Part shown: one piece after another, positions 18,064 to 26,072 of the stretch
Numbering within the stretch: the stretch's first letter is position 1
Layout of the letters: every line of letters starts with the position of its first letter
Assembly (NCBI GenBank): GCA_002298145.1
Contig: DBMP01000022.1
Coordinates: 80,483 to 144,482, forward strand
DNA length: 64,000 nt
DNA from: Spartobacteria bacterium UBA695
Lineage (GTDB): Bacteria; Verrucomicrobiota; Verrucomicrobiia; Chthoniobacterales; Chthoniobacteraceae
Direction of reading: 5' to 3'
The notes under the pieces: generated by a model
The model's input: the letters and a program-made list of their open reading frames with translations, nothing else
What the model was told of the DNA's origin: nothing
Database searches by the model: none
Made by a program: the position numbers and the translations under genes

Positions 18064-18753
18064 ATGATCATTCGGAAAGCAAAAGAACGCGGGCAGTCGA
18101 GCCTCGGTTGGCTGGACTCCTATCACACCTTCAGCTTTGCGGATTACTATGATCCCCGCTGGAGGGGGTTCCGGAGCCTGCGGGTCGTCAACGATGACTT
18201 GGTGATGCCGGGAAAAGGTTTTGGCACTCATCCGCATCAGGACATGGAAATTGTGACCTACGTCTTGAGCGGTCTGCTGGAGCATAAGGACTCCATGGGC
18301 AATGGCCGGATCATCCGGACGGGGGAAGTGCAGTATATGAGCGCCGGGAGCGGCGTTCGGCACAGCGAATGGAACCCGTCGGCGGACGAAGCCGTGCATT
18401 TTCTGCAAATCTGGATCGAACCGGAGGAGCGGGGGTTCGCTCCCGAGTACGCCGACTGGCGCCCTGAGGATGCCGAGGCCGCCAAGCTGCTCCTGGTTTC
18501 GCGCGATGGCCGGGCCGGATCGCTCAAAATCCGCCAGGACGCCGACGTCTACCGCGTCCGGCTTGCCCCCGGGCAGACCGTGACGCACGAACTCAAAGCC
18601 GGGCGCGGCGCTTGGGTGCAGATCGCCACCGGGGAGGCCCGCCTCAACGGTGCCGCGCTGGCCACGGGCGACGGAGCCAGCACCGAGCAGCCCGGCGAAC
18701 TGCTCCTTAAAGCGGTCCACCGGACCGAAGCCATTCTCTTTGATTTAAAATAA
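18064..18753 (+). CDS. Pirin-family protein (quercetinase-like cupin)
   Basis: The 229-residue bicupin protein shows the pirin metal site: His56 and His58 in GFGTHPHQDMEIV, and His100 and Glu102 in SAGSGVRHSEWN. The C-terminal cupin (about 150-229) is degenerate, as in YhhW and YhaK. Some members oxidise flavonols such as quercetin; others are redox sensors. The ATG at 18064 gives MIIRKAKERG, the normal family start. It heads a probable four-gene unit with wrbA, DoxX and a VOC protein, consistent with handling of aromatic or quinone compounds. Confidence 0.88.
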   Translation: MIIRKAKERGQSSLGWLDSYHTFSFADYYDPRWRGFRSLRVVNDDLVMPGKGFGTHPHQDMEIVTYVLSGLLEHKDSMGNGRIIRTGEVQYMSAGSGVRHSEWNPSADEAVHFLQIWIEPEERGFAPEYADWRPEDAEAAKLLLVSRDGRAGSLKIRQDADVYRVRLAPGQTVTHELKAGRGAWVQIATGEARLNGAALATGDGASTEQPGELLLKAVHRTEAILFDLK

Positions 18754-18779
18754 CACCAACCAAGTAACTCGATCAACCT

Positions 18780-19379
18780 ATGAGCAAAATCCTCGTTCTC
18801 TATTATTCCAGCTACGGTCACGTAGAAACCCTCGCCCATGCCGTTGCGGAAGGCGCGCGTTCGGTGGAAGGCTCGGAAGTCACCCTCAAGCGCGTGCCGG
18901 AGACGATCTCCCCGGACGTTGCCAAACAGATCGGCATCAAGCTCGATCAGGCTGCTCCGGTTGCCACGCCGCAGGAGCTTTCCGAATACGACGCGATCAT
19001 CTTCGGTAGCCCGACCCGCTTTGGCAACATGACGGCGCAAATGCGCAACTTTCTCGACCAGACCGGCGGCCTCTGGGCCAAGGGAGCGCTCATCGGCAAG
19101 GTGGGCAGCGTCTTTACCAGCACCGGCACCGGTGGCGGCAACGAAAGCACGATTATCAGCTTCGTTACCACGCTGATCCACCAAGGGATGGTCTACGTCG
19201 GCCTGCCCTACTCCTGCCCCGAGCTGGCGGATACGAGCGAAGTCAAAGGCGGCTCGCCCTGGGGCGCGGCCACCATCGCCGGACCCGACGGTTCCCGCCA
19301 TCCGAGCGAAAAGGAGCTGGCGCAAGCCCGCTTCCAAGGCCGCCATGTGGCCTCCATCGCGGCAAAATTATCCAAATAA
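18780..19379 (+). CDS. wrbA: NAD(P)H:quinone oxidoreductase WrbA
   Basis: The 199-residue flavodoxin-like enzyme reduces quinones by two electrons, avoiding semiquinone radicals. It begins with the FMN phosphate loop YYSSYGHVETLAHAVAEG, has the WrbA insertion after the second strand, the GSPTRFGNMTAQMRNFLDQ loop, and FTSTGTGGGNESTI. Length and motifs fit WrbA exactly. It starts 26 bp after pirin and precedes DoxX by 37 bp. Confidence 0.94.
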   Translation: MSKILVLYYSSYGHVETLAHAVAEGARSVEGSEVTLKRVPETISPDVAKQIGIKLDQAAPVATPQELSEYDAIIFGSPTRFGNMTAQMRNFLDQTGGLWAKGALIGKVGSVFTSTGTGGGNESTIISFVTTLIHQGMVYVGLPYSCPELADTSEVKGGSPWGAATIAGPDGSRHPSEKELAQARFQGRHVASIAAKLSK

Positions 19380-19416
19380 TCTCACAACGTTTTGATCCAA
19401 CCCAATCCACCACACC

Positions 19417-19875
19417 ATGAAAGCACTCGAACTACTCTTTAAAACCACTCCGTCCTTTGCCCCGCTTTTTGCCCGGCTCGCGCTTGGCATCGTCATGTTC
19501 CCTCACGGGGCCCAGAAGGTCCTCGGTTGGTTTGGCGGCCACGGGTTCACCGGCACCATGGGGTTCTTCACCGGCGTGCTGCACATTCCTGCGTTCTTCG
19601 CGTTCCTCGCTATTCTGGCGGAGTTTGCCGGTTCGCTCGGCCTGATCTTCGGCTTCCTGAGCCGGGTGGCGGCCTTCGGCATCGGTGTCGTCATGATCGT
19701 GGCGATCAACAGTGGCCATGCGGCGAACGGGTTCTTTATGAACTGGGACGGCTCGCAAAAAGGGGAGGGATTCGAGTATCACCTGCTTGCGCTCGGCCTG
19801 GCCCTGGTCGTATTAGTAGCGGGGGCTGGTAAAGCCTCCATCGACGGCCTCATCGCGAAGCATTTAAAAGACTAG
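19417..19875 (+). CDS. DoxX-family membrane protein
   Basis: The 152-residue protein has four predicted transmembrane helices and the DoxX pattern: LFARLALGIVMFPHGAQKVLGW near the N-terminus (only the ARLALGIVMFPHGAQK core is diagnostic), then FTGVLHIPAFFAFLAILAEF and FMNWDG. DoxX proteins are linked with oxidative-stress or quinone-linked redox systems but their reaction is not settled. It lies in the pirin-wrbA unit. Confidence 0.88.
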   Translation: MKALELLFKTTPSFAPLFARLALGIVMFPHGAQKVLGWFGGHGFTGTMGFFTGVLHIPAFFAFLAILAEFAGSLGLIFGFLSRVAAFGIGVVMIVAINSGHAANGFFMNWDGSQKGEGFEYHLLALGLALVVLVAGAGKASIDGLIAKHLKD

Positions 19876-19934
19876 TCTGACCTGAGAAAAAACCAACCAC
19901 CGGCCCAGTGGGCCACTCCCTTGCCACAAATCTT

Positions 19935-20462
19935 ATGGAAAAGAACCTTACTGCCCCCGACTGGGGGCCCACACCCGGAATCGGACACATCCATCTTAAA
20001 GTTGCCGATCTGGAGCGCTCGATAGCCTTCTACCGCGACGTGCTTGGGTTCGAACTGACCCAGCGCTTCGGGCGGCAGGCGGCGTTCCTTTCCTTCGGCG
20101 GCTACCATCATCACCTCGGCCTCAATACCTGGCAGAGTGCCGACGGCAGCTCTCCCACGCCGGGGACCACGGGGCTCTATCACTTCGCCATCGTCTACCC
20201 CACGCGGGTGGCGCTGGCGCGGGCCGCGGCCCGGCTCGTCAAATCCGGCGTGACGCTGGATGGCGCGGCGGATCACGGCGTGAGCCAGGCCGTCTACTTC
20301 CGCGATCCGGACAACAACGGCGTGGAGCTTTACTGGGACAAGCCGCGCGAGGAATGGCCCCGCAACGAGGAGGGCGAGCTTTCGATGTCCACGGATTACC
20401 TGGACCTGGAGAGCCTGCTCGCCGAGGCGGAGGCCGTTGAACCGGAGCCGGTCTCGAGCTAG
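19935..20462 (+). CDS. VOC-superfamily ring-cleavage-like dioxygenase or glyoxalase protein
   Basis: The 175-residue protein has one visible vicinal-oxygen-chelate module: GHIHLKVADLERSIAFYRDV at the start, LYHFAIVYPTR in the middle, and YFRDPDNNGVELYWD near the end, giving the His, His, Glu metal ligands. The length and motifs resemble CatE-like catechol 2,3-dioxygenase proteins, though many uncharacterised VOC proteins share this. The ATG at 19935 is used because the upstream in-frame ATG gives unrelated residues. As the last gene after pirin, wrbA and doxX it suits removal of aromatic or quinone compounds. Confidence 0.75.
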   Translation: MEKNLTAPDWGPTPGIGHIHLKVADLERSIAFYRDVLGFELTQRFGRQAAFLSFGGYHHHLGLNTWQSADGSSPTPGTTGLYHFAIVYPTRVALARAAARLVKSGVTLDGAADHGVSQAVYFRDPDNNGVELYWDKPREEWPRNEEGELSMSTDYLDLESLLAEAEAVEPEPVSS

Positions 20463-20469
20463 CCGCCGG

Positions 20470-20814
20470 TTAGCCGAGCAGCTCGTTCACCTTTTCCGGC
20501 GGGCGTGCCACGAAAGCGCGCTTGCCGGAAACCACCAGCGGACGCTGGAGGAGAATGGGGTGCTGGGCGATGGCGGCAAAAAGTTCGTCATCCGTCTTGG
20601 CGGGATCGCCGAGCTGGAGCGCCGCGTATTCGTCCTCGTCCTCGCGGAGGATCTCCCGGGGAGGCAGCCCCAGCGAGCGGAGCTTCTCCACGCTGAGCGG
20701 CTCCTTGAGGTACTCTATAATTGTCGGCTCGCAGCCGTGCTCGCGCAGGATTTCCAGGGCCTTGCGGCTCTTTGAACAACGCGGGTTATGATAAATGAGA
20801 ATATCGGCGGGCAT
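20470..20814 (-). CDS. arsC: Arsenate reductase, glutaredoxin-dependent (ArsC family)
   Basis: The 114-residue protein has the ArsC active site YHNPRCSKSRKAL with the catalytic Cys13, followed by EYLKEPLS and the C-terminal RPLVVSGKRAFVARPPE carrying the conserved Arg residues. It would reduce arsenate to arsenite with glutathione and glutaredoxin. There is no arsB, arsR or acr3 nearby, so it may act as a general thiol reductase of the YffB/ArsC type. The gene is convergent with the VOC gene (7-bp gap) and is followed by a LysR gene. Confidence 0.88.
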   Translation of the reverse strand: MPADILIYHNPRCSKSRKALEILREHGCEPTIIEYLKEPLSVEKLRSLGLPPREILREDEDEYAALQLGDPAKTDDELFAAIAQHPILLQRPLVVSGKRAFVARPPEKVNELLG

Positions 20815-20830
20815 ACGGGGGCGCAGCGTA

Positions 20831-21814
20831 CTATAGAGGGCCCTTTCTGCCCACTGGATTTTCGCCCCGGGCGGCGTCGCCGAAAATGGAGGCCGCCTCG
20901 GCTTTCATCAGCTCGACAAACCGCCGCAGTCGGGCCGGGTAAAACCGCGCGTAGGGGAAGACCAGGCTCACCGGCAACGGAGCGGCGCGCCACCGGGGAG
21001 CCAGGCGCACCAGCCGCCCCTGGGTCAGGTCATCCGCCAGCACCCAGGCCGAGCCGACGCACACCCCGAGCCCCTGTACCGCTGCGTTGCGCAGAGCGTA
21101 AAGGCTGTCGGTGGCGAACCGGGGCGTGATCGGAATCCGGCGGCGTTTGCCGGTTTCCTCGTGGGTGAGGGTCACTTCGTTGCGGTAAAACGTGCGCAGC
21201 GCCAGCCAGGGGAGCCCGGCCAGCTCGGATGCCTCCTGGGGGATAGCCGCGCCGCCAAGCAGCTCCGGCGCGGCGACGACGATGCGGTGGACTTCCGAGA
21301 GGCGGATCGCCACGAGGCCCGGGTCGGTGATCTCGCCCACCTGGATGGCGCAGTCGATCCCGGCGGCGATGTAGTCCTGAATGGCCCGGTCATCGTGCAG
21401 AAGCCATTCGACGCTCATGCGCGGGTGGCGGTGCAGATACTCCGCCAGCGGCCCGATTAAGCGTTCCTGGCCGAAGGCATGGGGCACGACCACGCGCAAC
21501 ACGCCCTCCGGCTCCTCGCCCGCGCCGCGCAGCTCGGATTCGAACGACGCCCAGCTTAAGAGCAGCTCCTTGGCCCGCTCGTAGCAGCGCTCGCCATCAA
21601 GGGTCAGGCGCATGGTGTGCGTCGTGCGTTGCAAGAGCCGCAGCCCGAGGGATTTCTCCAGCGTTTGCAGGCGGCGGCTGACGGTCGGCTGCGTCGTCCC
21701 CATCTGCGCAGCGGCGGCGGAGAGGCTCCCTGCTTCGACGATCCGGACGAAAGTCTGCATCAACTCGATGCGGTCTCCGGTGGTCGCCGGGGAGGGATCA
21801 GGGGTTGGTTTCAT
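20831..21814 (-). CDS. LysR-type regulator, probable controller of the adjacent MFS gene
   Basis: The 327-residue protein has an N-terminal LysR winged helix (MQTFVRIVEAGSLSAAAAQM, then TTQPTVSRRLQTLEKSLGLRLLQR) and an effector domain of the AaeR/DmlR class (GVLRVVVPHAFGQERLIGPL). The ATG at 21814 leaves a 25-residue leader before the helix; an alternative ATG at 21841 would overlap the divergent promoter and is less likely. It is divergent from an MFS exporter gene, the usual layout for a LysR gene that controls a neighbouring transporter. Confidence 0.86.
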   Translation of the reverse strand: MKPTPDPSPATTGDRIELMQTFVRIVEAGSLSAAAAQMGTTQPTVSRRLQTLEKSLGLRLLQRTTHTMRLTLDGERCYERAKELLLSWASFESELRGAGEEPEGVLRVVVPHAFGQERLIGPLAEYLHRHPRMSVEWLLHDDRAIQDYIAAGIDCAIQVGEITDPGLVAIRLSEVHRIVVAAPELLGGAAIPQEASELAGLPWLALRTFYRNEVTLTHEETGKRRRIPITPRFATDSLYALRNAAVQGLGVCVGSAWVLADDLTQGRLVRLAPRWRAAPLPVSLVFPYARFYPARLRRFVELMKAEAASIFGDAARGENPVGRKGPL

Positions 21815-21826
21815 GCGTTCAACGTA

Positions 21827-21849
21827 TAGCAAATGTTCCATGAGTGCTA
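21827..21849. promoter_or_regulatory. LysR-type dyad in the divergent gap
   Basis: TAGCA at 21827-21831 and TGCTA at 21845-21849 are exact inverses with 13 bp between them, lying 13 bp upstream of the LysR start. It covers an ATG at 21840 that could otherwise start the MFS gene, favouring the later GTG start. Confidence 0.4.
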
Positions 21850-21902
21850 CTACAAGCTTTGTGGCGCATGGGGTAGGATCAACCCATAGAAAAACCAATC
21901 TC

Positions 21903-23117
21903 GTGAACACAGCTACATCCTTTATTCCAACGACACATGAAAGCAACCCGCGCTCTGGCGAATTGCCGGGTTCTCTTGTGCTCCTGCTGGCCACCGGCGC
22001 GGGCCTTTCGGTGGCCACGCTTTACTACAGCCAGCCGATGCTGGGCATTCTGGGGGAGCATATCGGGGCCTCCGAGCGCGCGGTCGGCTTGATCCCGACC
22101 CTGACGCAGCTCGGCTACGCCCTGGGCATTCTGCTCCTGGCCCCCCTGGGCGACCGTTTTGACCGGCGCGGCATTATTCTCCTCAAGGCGGCCCTGCTGA
22201 CGGCGGCGCTGCTGCTGGCGGGCCTCGCCGGTTCGCTCTCCGCGCTGCTCGCCGCAAGCCTGGCCATCGGCCTGGCCGCCACCCTGGCCCAGGACATCGT
22301 TCCCGCCGCCGCCGCGCTCGCGCCCGCCGCCCAGCGGGGCAAGGTGGTCGGTACGGTGATGACCGGCCTGCTGCTGGGGATTCTCTTGTCGCGGGTGGTG
22401 AGCGGGGTGGTGGCCGAGCAGTTGAGCTGGCGGGCCATGTTCATCGGAGCCGCCGCCAGCATTGCGCTCATCGGCGTGGCGGCGTGGCGGCGTCTTCCCC
22501 GGTTCCAGCCGAGCACGGATCTTTCCTACGCCGCGCTTTTGACCTCCCTCTTCACCCTCTGGCGGCAGTACCCCGCGCTGCGGCGGGCCGCCTGGGCGCA
22601 GGGGTTGCTCTCCCTGGGGTTTAGCGCCTTCTGGTCGACCCTTGCGGTAATGCTCCACGGCGCTCCGTTTCACCTGGGAAGCGCCGTGGCCGGAGCCTTT
22701 GGCCTGGCCGGGGCGGCTGGGGCGCTCGCGGCTCCGCTCGCCGGGCACTTGGCCGACCGGCGCGGCCCGGAGCTGGTAACAAAGATCGGCGCGGCTCTGA
22801 CGGCCTTCTCCTTTGCAGCGCTCTCCTTTTCCCCGCTGCTTTCGGTGAGTCATCAGCTCTGGCTGCTTGGGGCGGCCACGGTCGGATTCGACCTCGGGGT
22901 GCAGTCTTCGCTGATCGCCCACCAGACGGTGATCTACCGGCTCGATCCCGGCGCGCGGAGCCGCCTCAACGCCGTGCTCTTCGTCTGCATGTTTGCGGGA
23001 ATGGCGGGCGGCGCGGTGCTCGGGAGCCTCTTGCTGGCCCAGTGGGGGTGGATGGCTGTGACTGCCATGGCCACGCTTACTTCGCTCGGCGCGCTGGCCG
23101 TTCGGATGAGGGCCTAA
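21903..23117 (+). CDS. MFS transporter, probable drug or metabolite exporter
   Basis: The inner-membrane protein (404 residues from the GTG at 21903) has 12 hydrophobic segments and major-facilitator motifs: the loop after helix 2 reads LGDRFDRRG, and the second half has GHLADRRGPELVTK. TLYYSQPMLGILGEHIGASE in the first helix region is typical of the YnfM-like exporters. The start is uncertain: ATG at 21840 is in frame, but a LysR-type dyad overlaps it. Substrate unknown; control by the divergent LysR protein is inferred. Confidence 0.85.
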   Translation: MNTATSFIPTTHESNPRSGELPGSLVLLLATGAGLSVATLYYSQPMLGILGEHIGASERAVGLIPTLTQLGYALGILLLAPLGDRFDRRGIILLKAALLTAALLLAGLAGSLSALLAASLAIGLAATLAQDIVPAAAALAPAAQRGKVVGTVMTGLLLGILLSRVVSGVVAEQLSWRAMFIGAAASIALIGVAAWRRLPRFQPSTDLSYAALLTSLFTLWRQYPALRRAAWAQGLLSLGFSAFWSTLAVMLHGAPFHLGSAVAGAFGLAGAAGALAAPLAGHLADRRGPELVTKIGAALTAFSFAALSFSPLLSVSHQLWLLGAATVGFDLGVQSSLIAHQTVIYRLDPGARSRLNAVLFVCMFAGMAGGAVLGSLLLAQWGWMAVTAMATLTSLGALAVRMRA

Positions 23118-23183
23118 GCGGCGAATTTTGCGCGGCCGCCGGGAGGCCGGGAGGCGTTTTAGTGCCAGACCATCGCCCTCATT

Positions 23184-24278
23184 ATGAAAACAAAACGCTT
23201 TGTTTCCCTGGCCCTTGGCGCGCTGCTTGCGTGCGCCGCCTCCTCCCCGGCTTGCACCGGGATCACCATCAAACCCCAGGACGGCACGGTCATTCGTGCC
23301 CGCACGCTGGAGTTTGGCGATAAGCTCAACTCCGACCTCGTCGTTGTTCCGCGCGGATTCCATTTCACCGGCGCGGAAGGCAGCGACAAAACCGGATTGA
23401 AATGGACCGGCAAATACGGCTTTGTGGGAGCCAACGTCTTGGGCCACCCGATCTTTGCCGACGGGCTCAACGAAAAAGGCCTTAGCGTGGGGCTGTTCTA
23501 TTTTCCCACGTTCGCCAGCTTTGCCAAAGCCACCCCGGACCAAGCAAGCAAGCTGCTCGCCCCGTGGGATCTCGGCACCTATTTTTTAAGCACCAGCGCC
23601 AGCGTGGAAGAGGCGCTTGACGCTTTAAAGCGCGTCGTGGTCGGCGACGTGATTTTCAAAGACTGGGGCATCGTGCCGCCCGTCCACTACGTTGTTGCCG
23701 ACGCCTCCGGACGGAGTGTCGTCATCGAGTTCACCGACGGCAAAGCTCGGGTCTACGATGACCCGCTGGGCGTTATTACCAACTCGCCCACCTTCGACTG
23801 GCACCTGACCAACCTGCGCAACTACCTCAGCCTTTCCGCATTCAACGCGCTGCCCGAAAAGCTGCCCGGCCTGACGCTCTCGCCGCTGGGCCAGGGCGGG
23901 GGAATGCACGGGCTACCGGGGGATTTCACGCCGCCCTCGCGGTTTGTGCGTGCGGTGGCCTTTACCCAGACGGCGCTCCCCTCCGCCACGGCTTATGACG
24001 GCCTATTGCAGGCTTTTCATATCCTCAACCAGTTTGACATTCCCAAGGGCTCGGTGCGGGAAAAGGACAAGGGGCAGGTGTTCTCCGAATACACGGAATG
24101 GACCAGTGCGGCCGACACAACCCACCGCCGCTACTACATCCGCACCTTTATCAACAGCCGCATCCGCGAAGTCGATCTCGACCGCTGCAACCTGAACGCA
24201 AAGGAGCCGGTCACCCTCAAGCTGGACACGAAAGAGACCTTCGAAGAGATCACCCCGGTGGCCGCCGCCGCGAAGTAG
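23184..24278 (+). CDS. Secreted linear-amide C-N hydrolase (choloylglycine hydrolase/penicillin V acylase family)
   Basis: The 364-residue Ntn-hydrolase has a signal peptide cleaved just before Cys24 (SSPAC-TGITIK), so the mature protein would begin with the nucleophile Cys, as this family requires. The following RARTLEF segment supplies the conserved Arg, and FADGLNEKGLSVGLFYFP and ITNSPTFDWHLTNLRNYL carry the conserved Asp and Asn. Members hydrolyse bile-salt conjugates, penicillin V or acyl-homoserine lactones. In an organism of this type the last, quorum-signal breakdown, or an unknown amide is as likely as bile salts. It stands alone, 66 bp after the MFS gene. Confidence 0.88.
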   Translation: MKTKRFVSLALGALLACAASSPACTGITIKPQDGTVIRARTLEFGDKLNSDLVVVPRGFHFTGAEGSDKTGLKWTGKYGFVGANVLGHPIFADGLNEKGLSVGLFYFPTFASFAKATPDQASKLLAPWDLGTYFLSTSASVEEALDALKRVVVGDVIFKDWGIVPPVHYVVADASGRSVVIEFTDGKARVYDDPLGVITNSPTFDWHLTNLRNYLSLSAFNALPEKLPGLTLSPLGQGGGMHGLPGDFTPPSRFVRAVAFTQTALPSATAYDGLLQAFHILNQFDIPKGSVREKDKGQVFSEYTEWTSAADTTHRRYYIRTFINSRIREVDLDRCNLNAKEPVTLKLDTKETFEEITPVAAAAK

Positions 24279-24291
24279 GCTTGGGTGGGGA

Positions 24292-25917
24292 TTACAGCGT
24301 GAGGGCGGGGCGCTCCTCTGGGAGAGGCTCGGCCAGGATGCGCTTCAGCTCGGAAATGGTTTCCGGCAGATTGTACGCGCTGTGCGGCCCGGGCACGATG
24401 CGCTCGGAGCGGGCTCCCTCCAGGTGGGAGCTCCAGTAGGGCACCACGCCATCGGTGCTATTGGGGGTGTTGCCTTTGCCCCGGTCTCCGATGATGGAGT
24501 AATACGGCGCGTTGATGGGCAGCTTATCCATGGCGATCAGGGTGTGGTTCTTGGGCGAGAGGCCACTGATGCTGTTGGGCAGGATGATCTGCCCGGTGGA
24601 GGTCTTTAGGATATTGAAGACGGACTGGTGCATCGTGGTGACGATGGTCGAGGGCAGGGAAATCAAACGGCGGCCGAGGGCCCCGAGCGAGCCCATGGCC
24701 AGCTGGCTGCCCCGGTGGGGCACGCAGATGAAGACGACTTTTTTGACCTGCGGATTGGCCTTGAAGATGAGCGATTGTTTGACGGGGTGGGTCGCCGGTA
24801 GCCGGGCATTGAGGCGAGCGGCTTTTTCCCGGAAATTCGCATTCCAAAGGGCCCGGCCCGTAGTGGTGACCTGCATGCGCGATACCAGGCCGCCCATGCT
24901 GTGGCCGACGAGGATGCAGCCGCGGGTAAGCGGGTAATTTTTTTGGACCCGGGCCAGCTCCTGGCGCAGCATCAGGGCGGAGTAGACCGGTGCGTTGCCG
25001 GTGGGGTAAGAGAAGACCCAAAACTGGTAGCGCCCGCGGATGAGGGGATCGGCCTCCAGCTCGTTGATGACATTTTTCCACATATGCGGGGTGGAGATGA
25101 GGCCGTGGACGAGGATCACCGGGATGCGGTTCGGGTCGTAGGGCTGGAGCATGTAGAGGCCCGAGAAGGCCATGGATTTATCCACGTTGATGAGGCCCAA
25201 GAGGCCATACCATAACTCCGGGATTTGCGGGTAATAGGCGAAGGGCGCGGTGAAATCGGCGGCGAGCGGCTCCGGCTTGCCCTGGAGGCGGACGGTATCG
25301 GCCAGCGCCGGATCGCGCAGCGTCAAAGAAGCGTCGCGGCCGTGAAAATCGAGCGTAGCGGTGACGGGCGCGGTGATGCCGGTCCGGGGTTCGAATTGCG
25401 GGCGCCGCCCGAGCATGAGGAATGAGGGGGCTTTACGAATGCCGACGAGCGTGCCGCCCACGCCCTCCTGGCGGAAATGATGGCGGAAGTGGCGGCAGGA
25501 AATGCTACCCGCTGGCTTGAAGTCGGTGAAGGTGTTCGGCGACCAGATGCCCGGCTGGGTTTTGGGCGTGATGCGCAGCGTATATTTCGTGCCGTTGGCC
25601 GAGAGCACCATCGGGCGATTCCAGAGCTTGCCGCCGTCGGCTTCCTGGAGGAGATCGGTCAGTTCGGCAGCAGCGCTGTTGTAAATGGAGCGGGCCGCGG
25701 GGGCGGCTGTGTCGAGCTGGGGCTGAGCCAGGGCCGCCGCCTCCAGGTAGAGAGCGGCCCGGTTTTCCGTGGGAAGGGTGCGGTGCCGGGCTGTTCTTAA
25801 ATCCGCCGCCGCCTGGACCAGGGGAGGCGCCGGGCGGCGATGTTGCGGTACGGTGGAGCATCCGGCTGAGAGCAGCGCGGAGGCGATGAGAAGGAGAAGG
25901 CGACTTCGTGAATTCAT
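24292..25917 (-). CDS. Lipoprotein alpha/beta hydrolase, triacylglycerol-lipase-like
   Basis: The 541-residue protein begins with a lipoprotein signal peptide whose lipobox LLSAGC puts the lipidated Cys at residue 20. After a 240-residue N-terminal region of unknown fold comes an alpha/beta hydrolase: the oxyanion strand IPVILVHGL (about 265-273), the nucleophile elbow LVGHSMGG with Ser340, and near the end TDGVVPYWSSHL with the probable Asp and PGPHSAY with the His. It would be an envelope-anchored esterase or lipase. It is convergent with the amidase gene (13-bp gap) and 155 bp from the glycan locus, without the locus operator. Confidence 0.8.
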   Translation of the reverse strand: MNSRSRLLLLIASALLSAGCSTVPQHRRPAPPLVQAAADLRTARHRTLPTENRAALYLEAAALAQPQLDTAAPAARSIYNSAAAELTDLLQEADGGKLWNRPMVLSANGTKYTLRITPKTQPGIWSPNTFTDFKPAGSISCRHFRHHFRQEGVGGTLVGIRKAPSFLMLGRRPQFEPRTGITAPVTATLDFHGRDASLTLRDPALADTVRLQGKPEPLAADFTAPFAYYPQIPELWYGLLGLINVDKSMAFSGLYMLQPYDPNRIPVILVHGLISTPHMWKNVINELEADPLIRGRYQFWVFSYPTGNAPVYSALMLRQELARVQKNYPLTRGCILVGHSMGGLVSRMQVTTTGRALWNANFREKAARLNARLPATHPVKQSLIFKANPQVKKVVFICVPHRGSQLAMGSLGALGRRLISLPSTIVTTMHQSVFNILKTSTGQIILPNSISGLSPKNHTLIAMDKLPINAPYYSIIGDRGKGNTPNSTDGVVPYWSSHLEGARSERIVPGPHSAYNLPETISELKRILAEPLPEERPALTL

Positions 25918-26072
25918 ACCAGACCGAAAGGCTCATTCTTTAGGGGTTTTGGTATTATTCAAGCCTGGACCTTTTCCCATTGGATCAAGGGCAACCGTCT
26001 GGCACGGGCGACGGTGGTTCCGAGCAGGTGCGCCGCAGCTTCTGGCTGAAGTATCTACGGTTCGTTTTCCCC

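Noticed and set aside
18049..18075. ATCATGATC palindrome at the pirin start
   Set aside because: It overlaps the start codon and differs from the regulon element; it follows from the coding ATGATC sequence.
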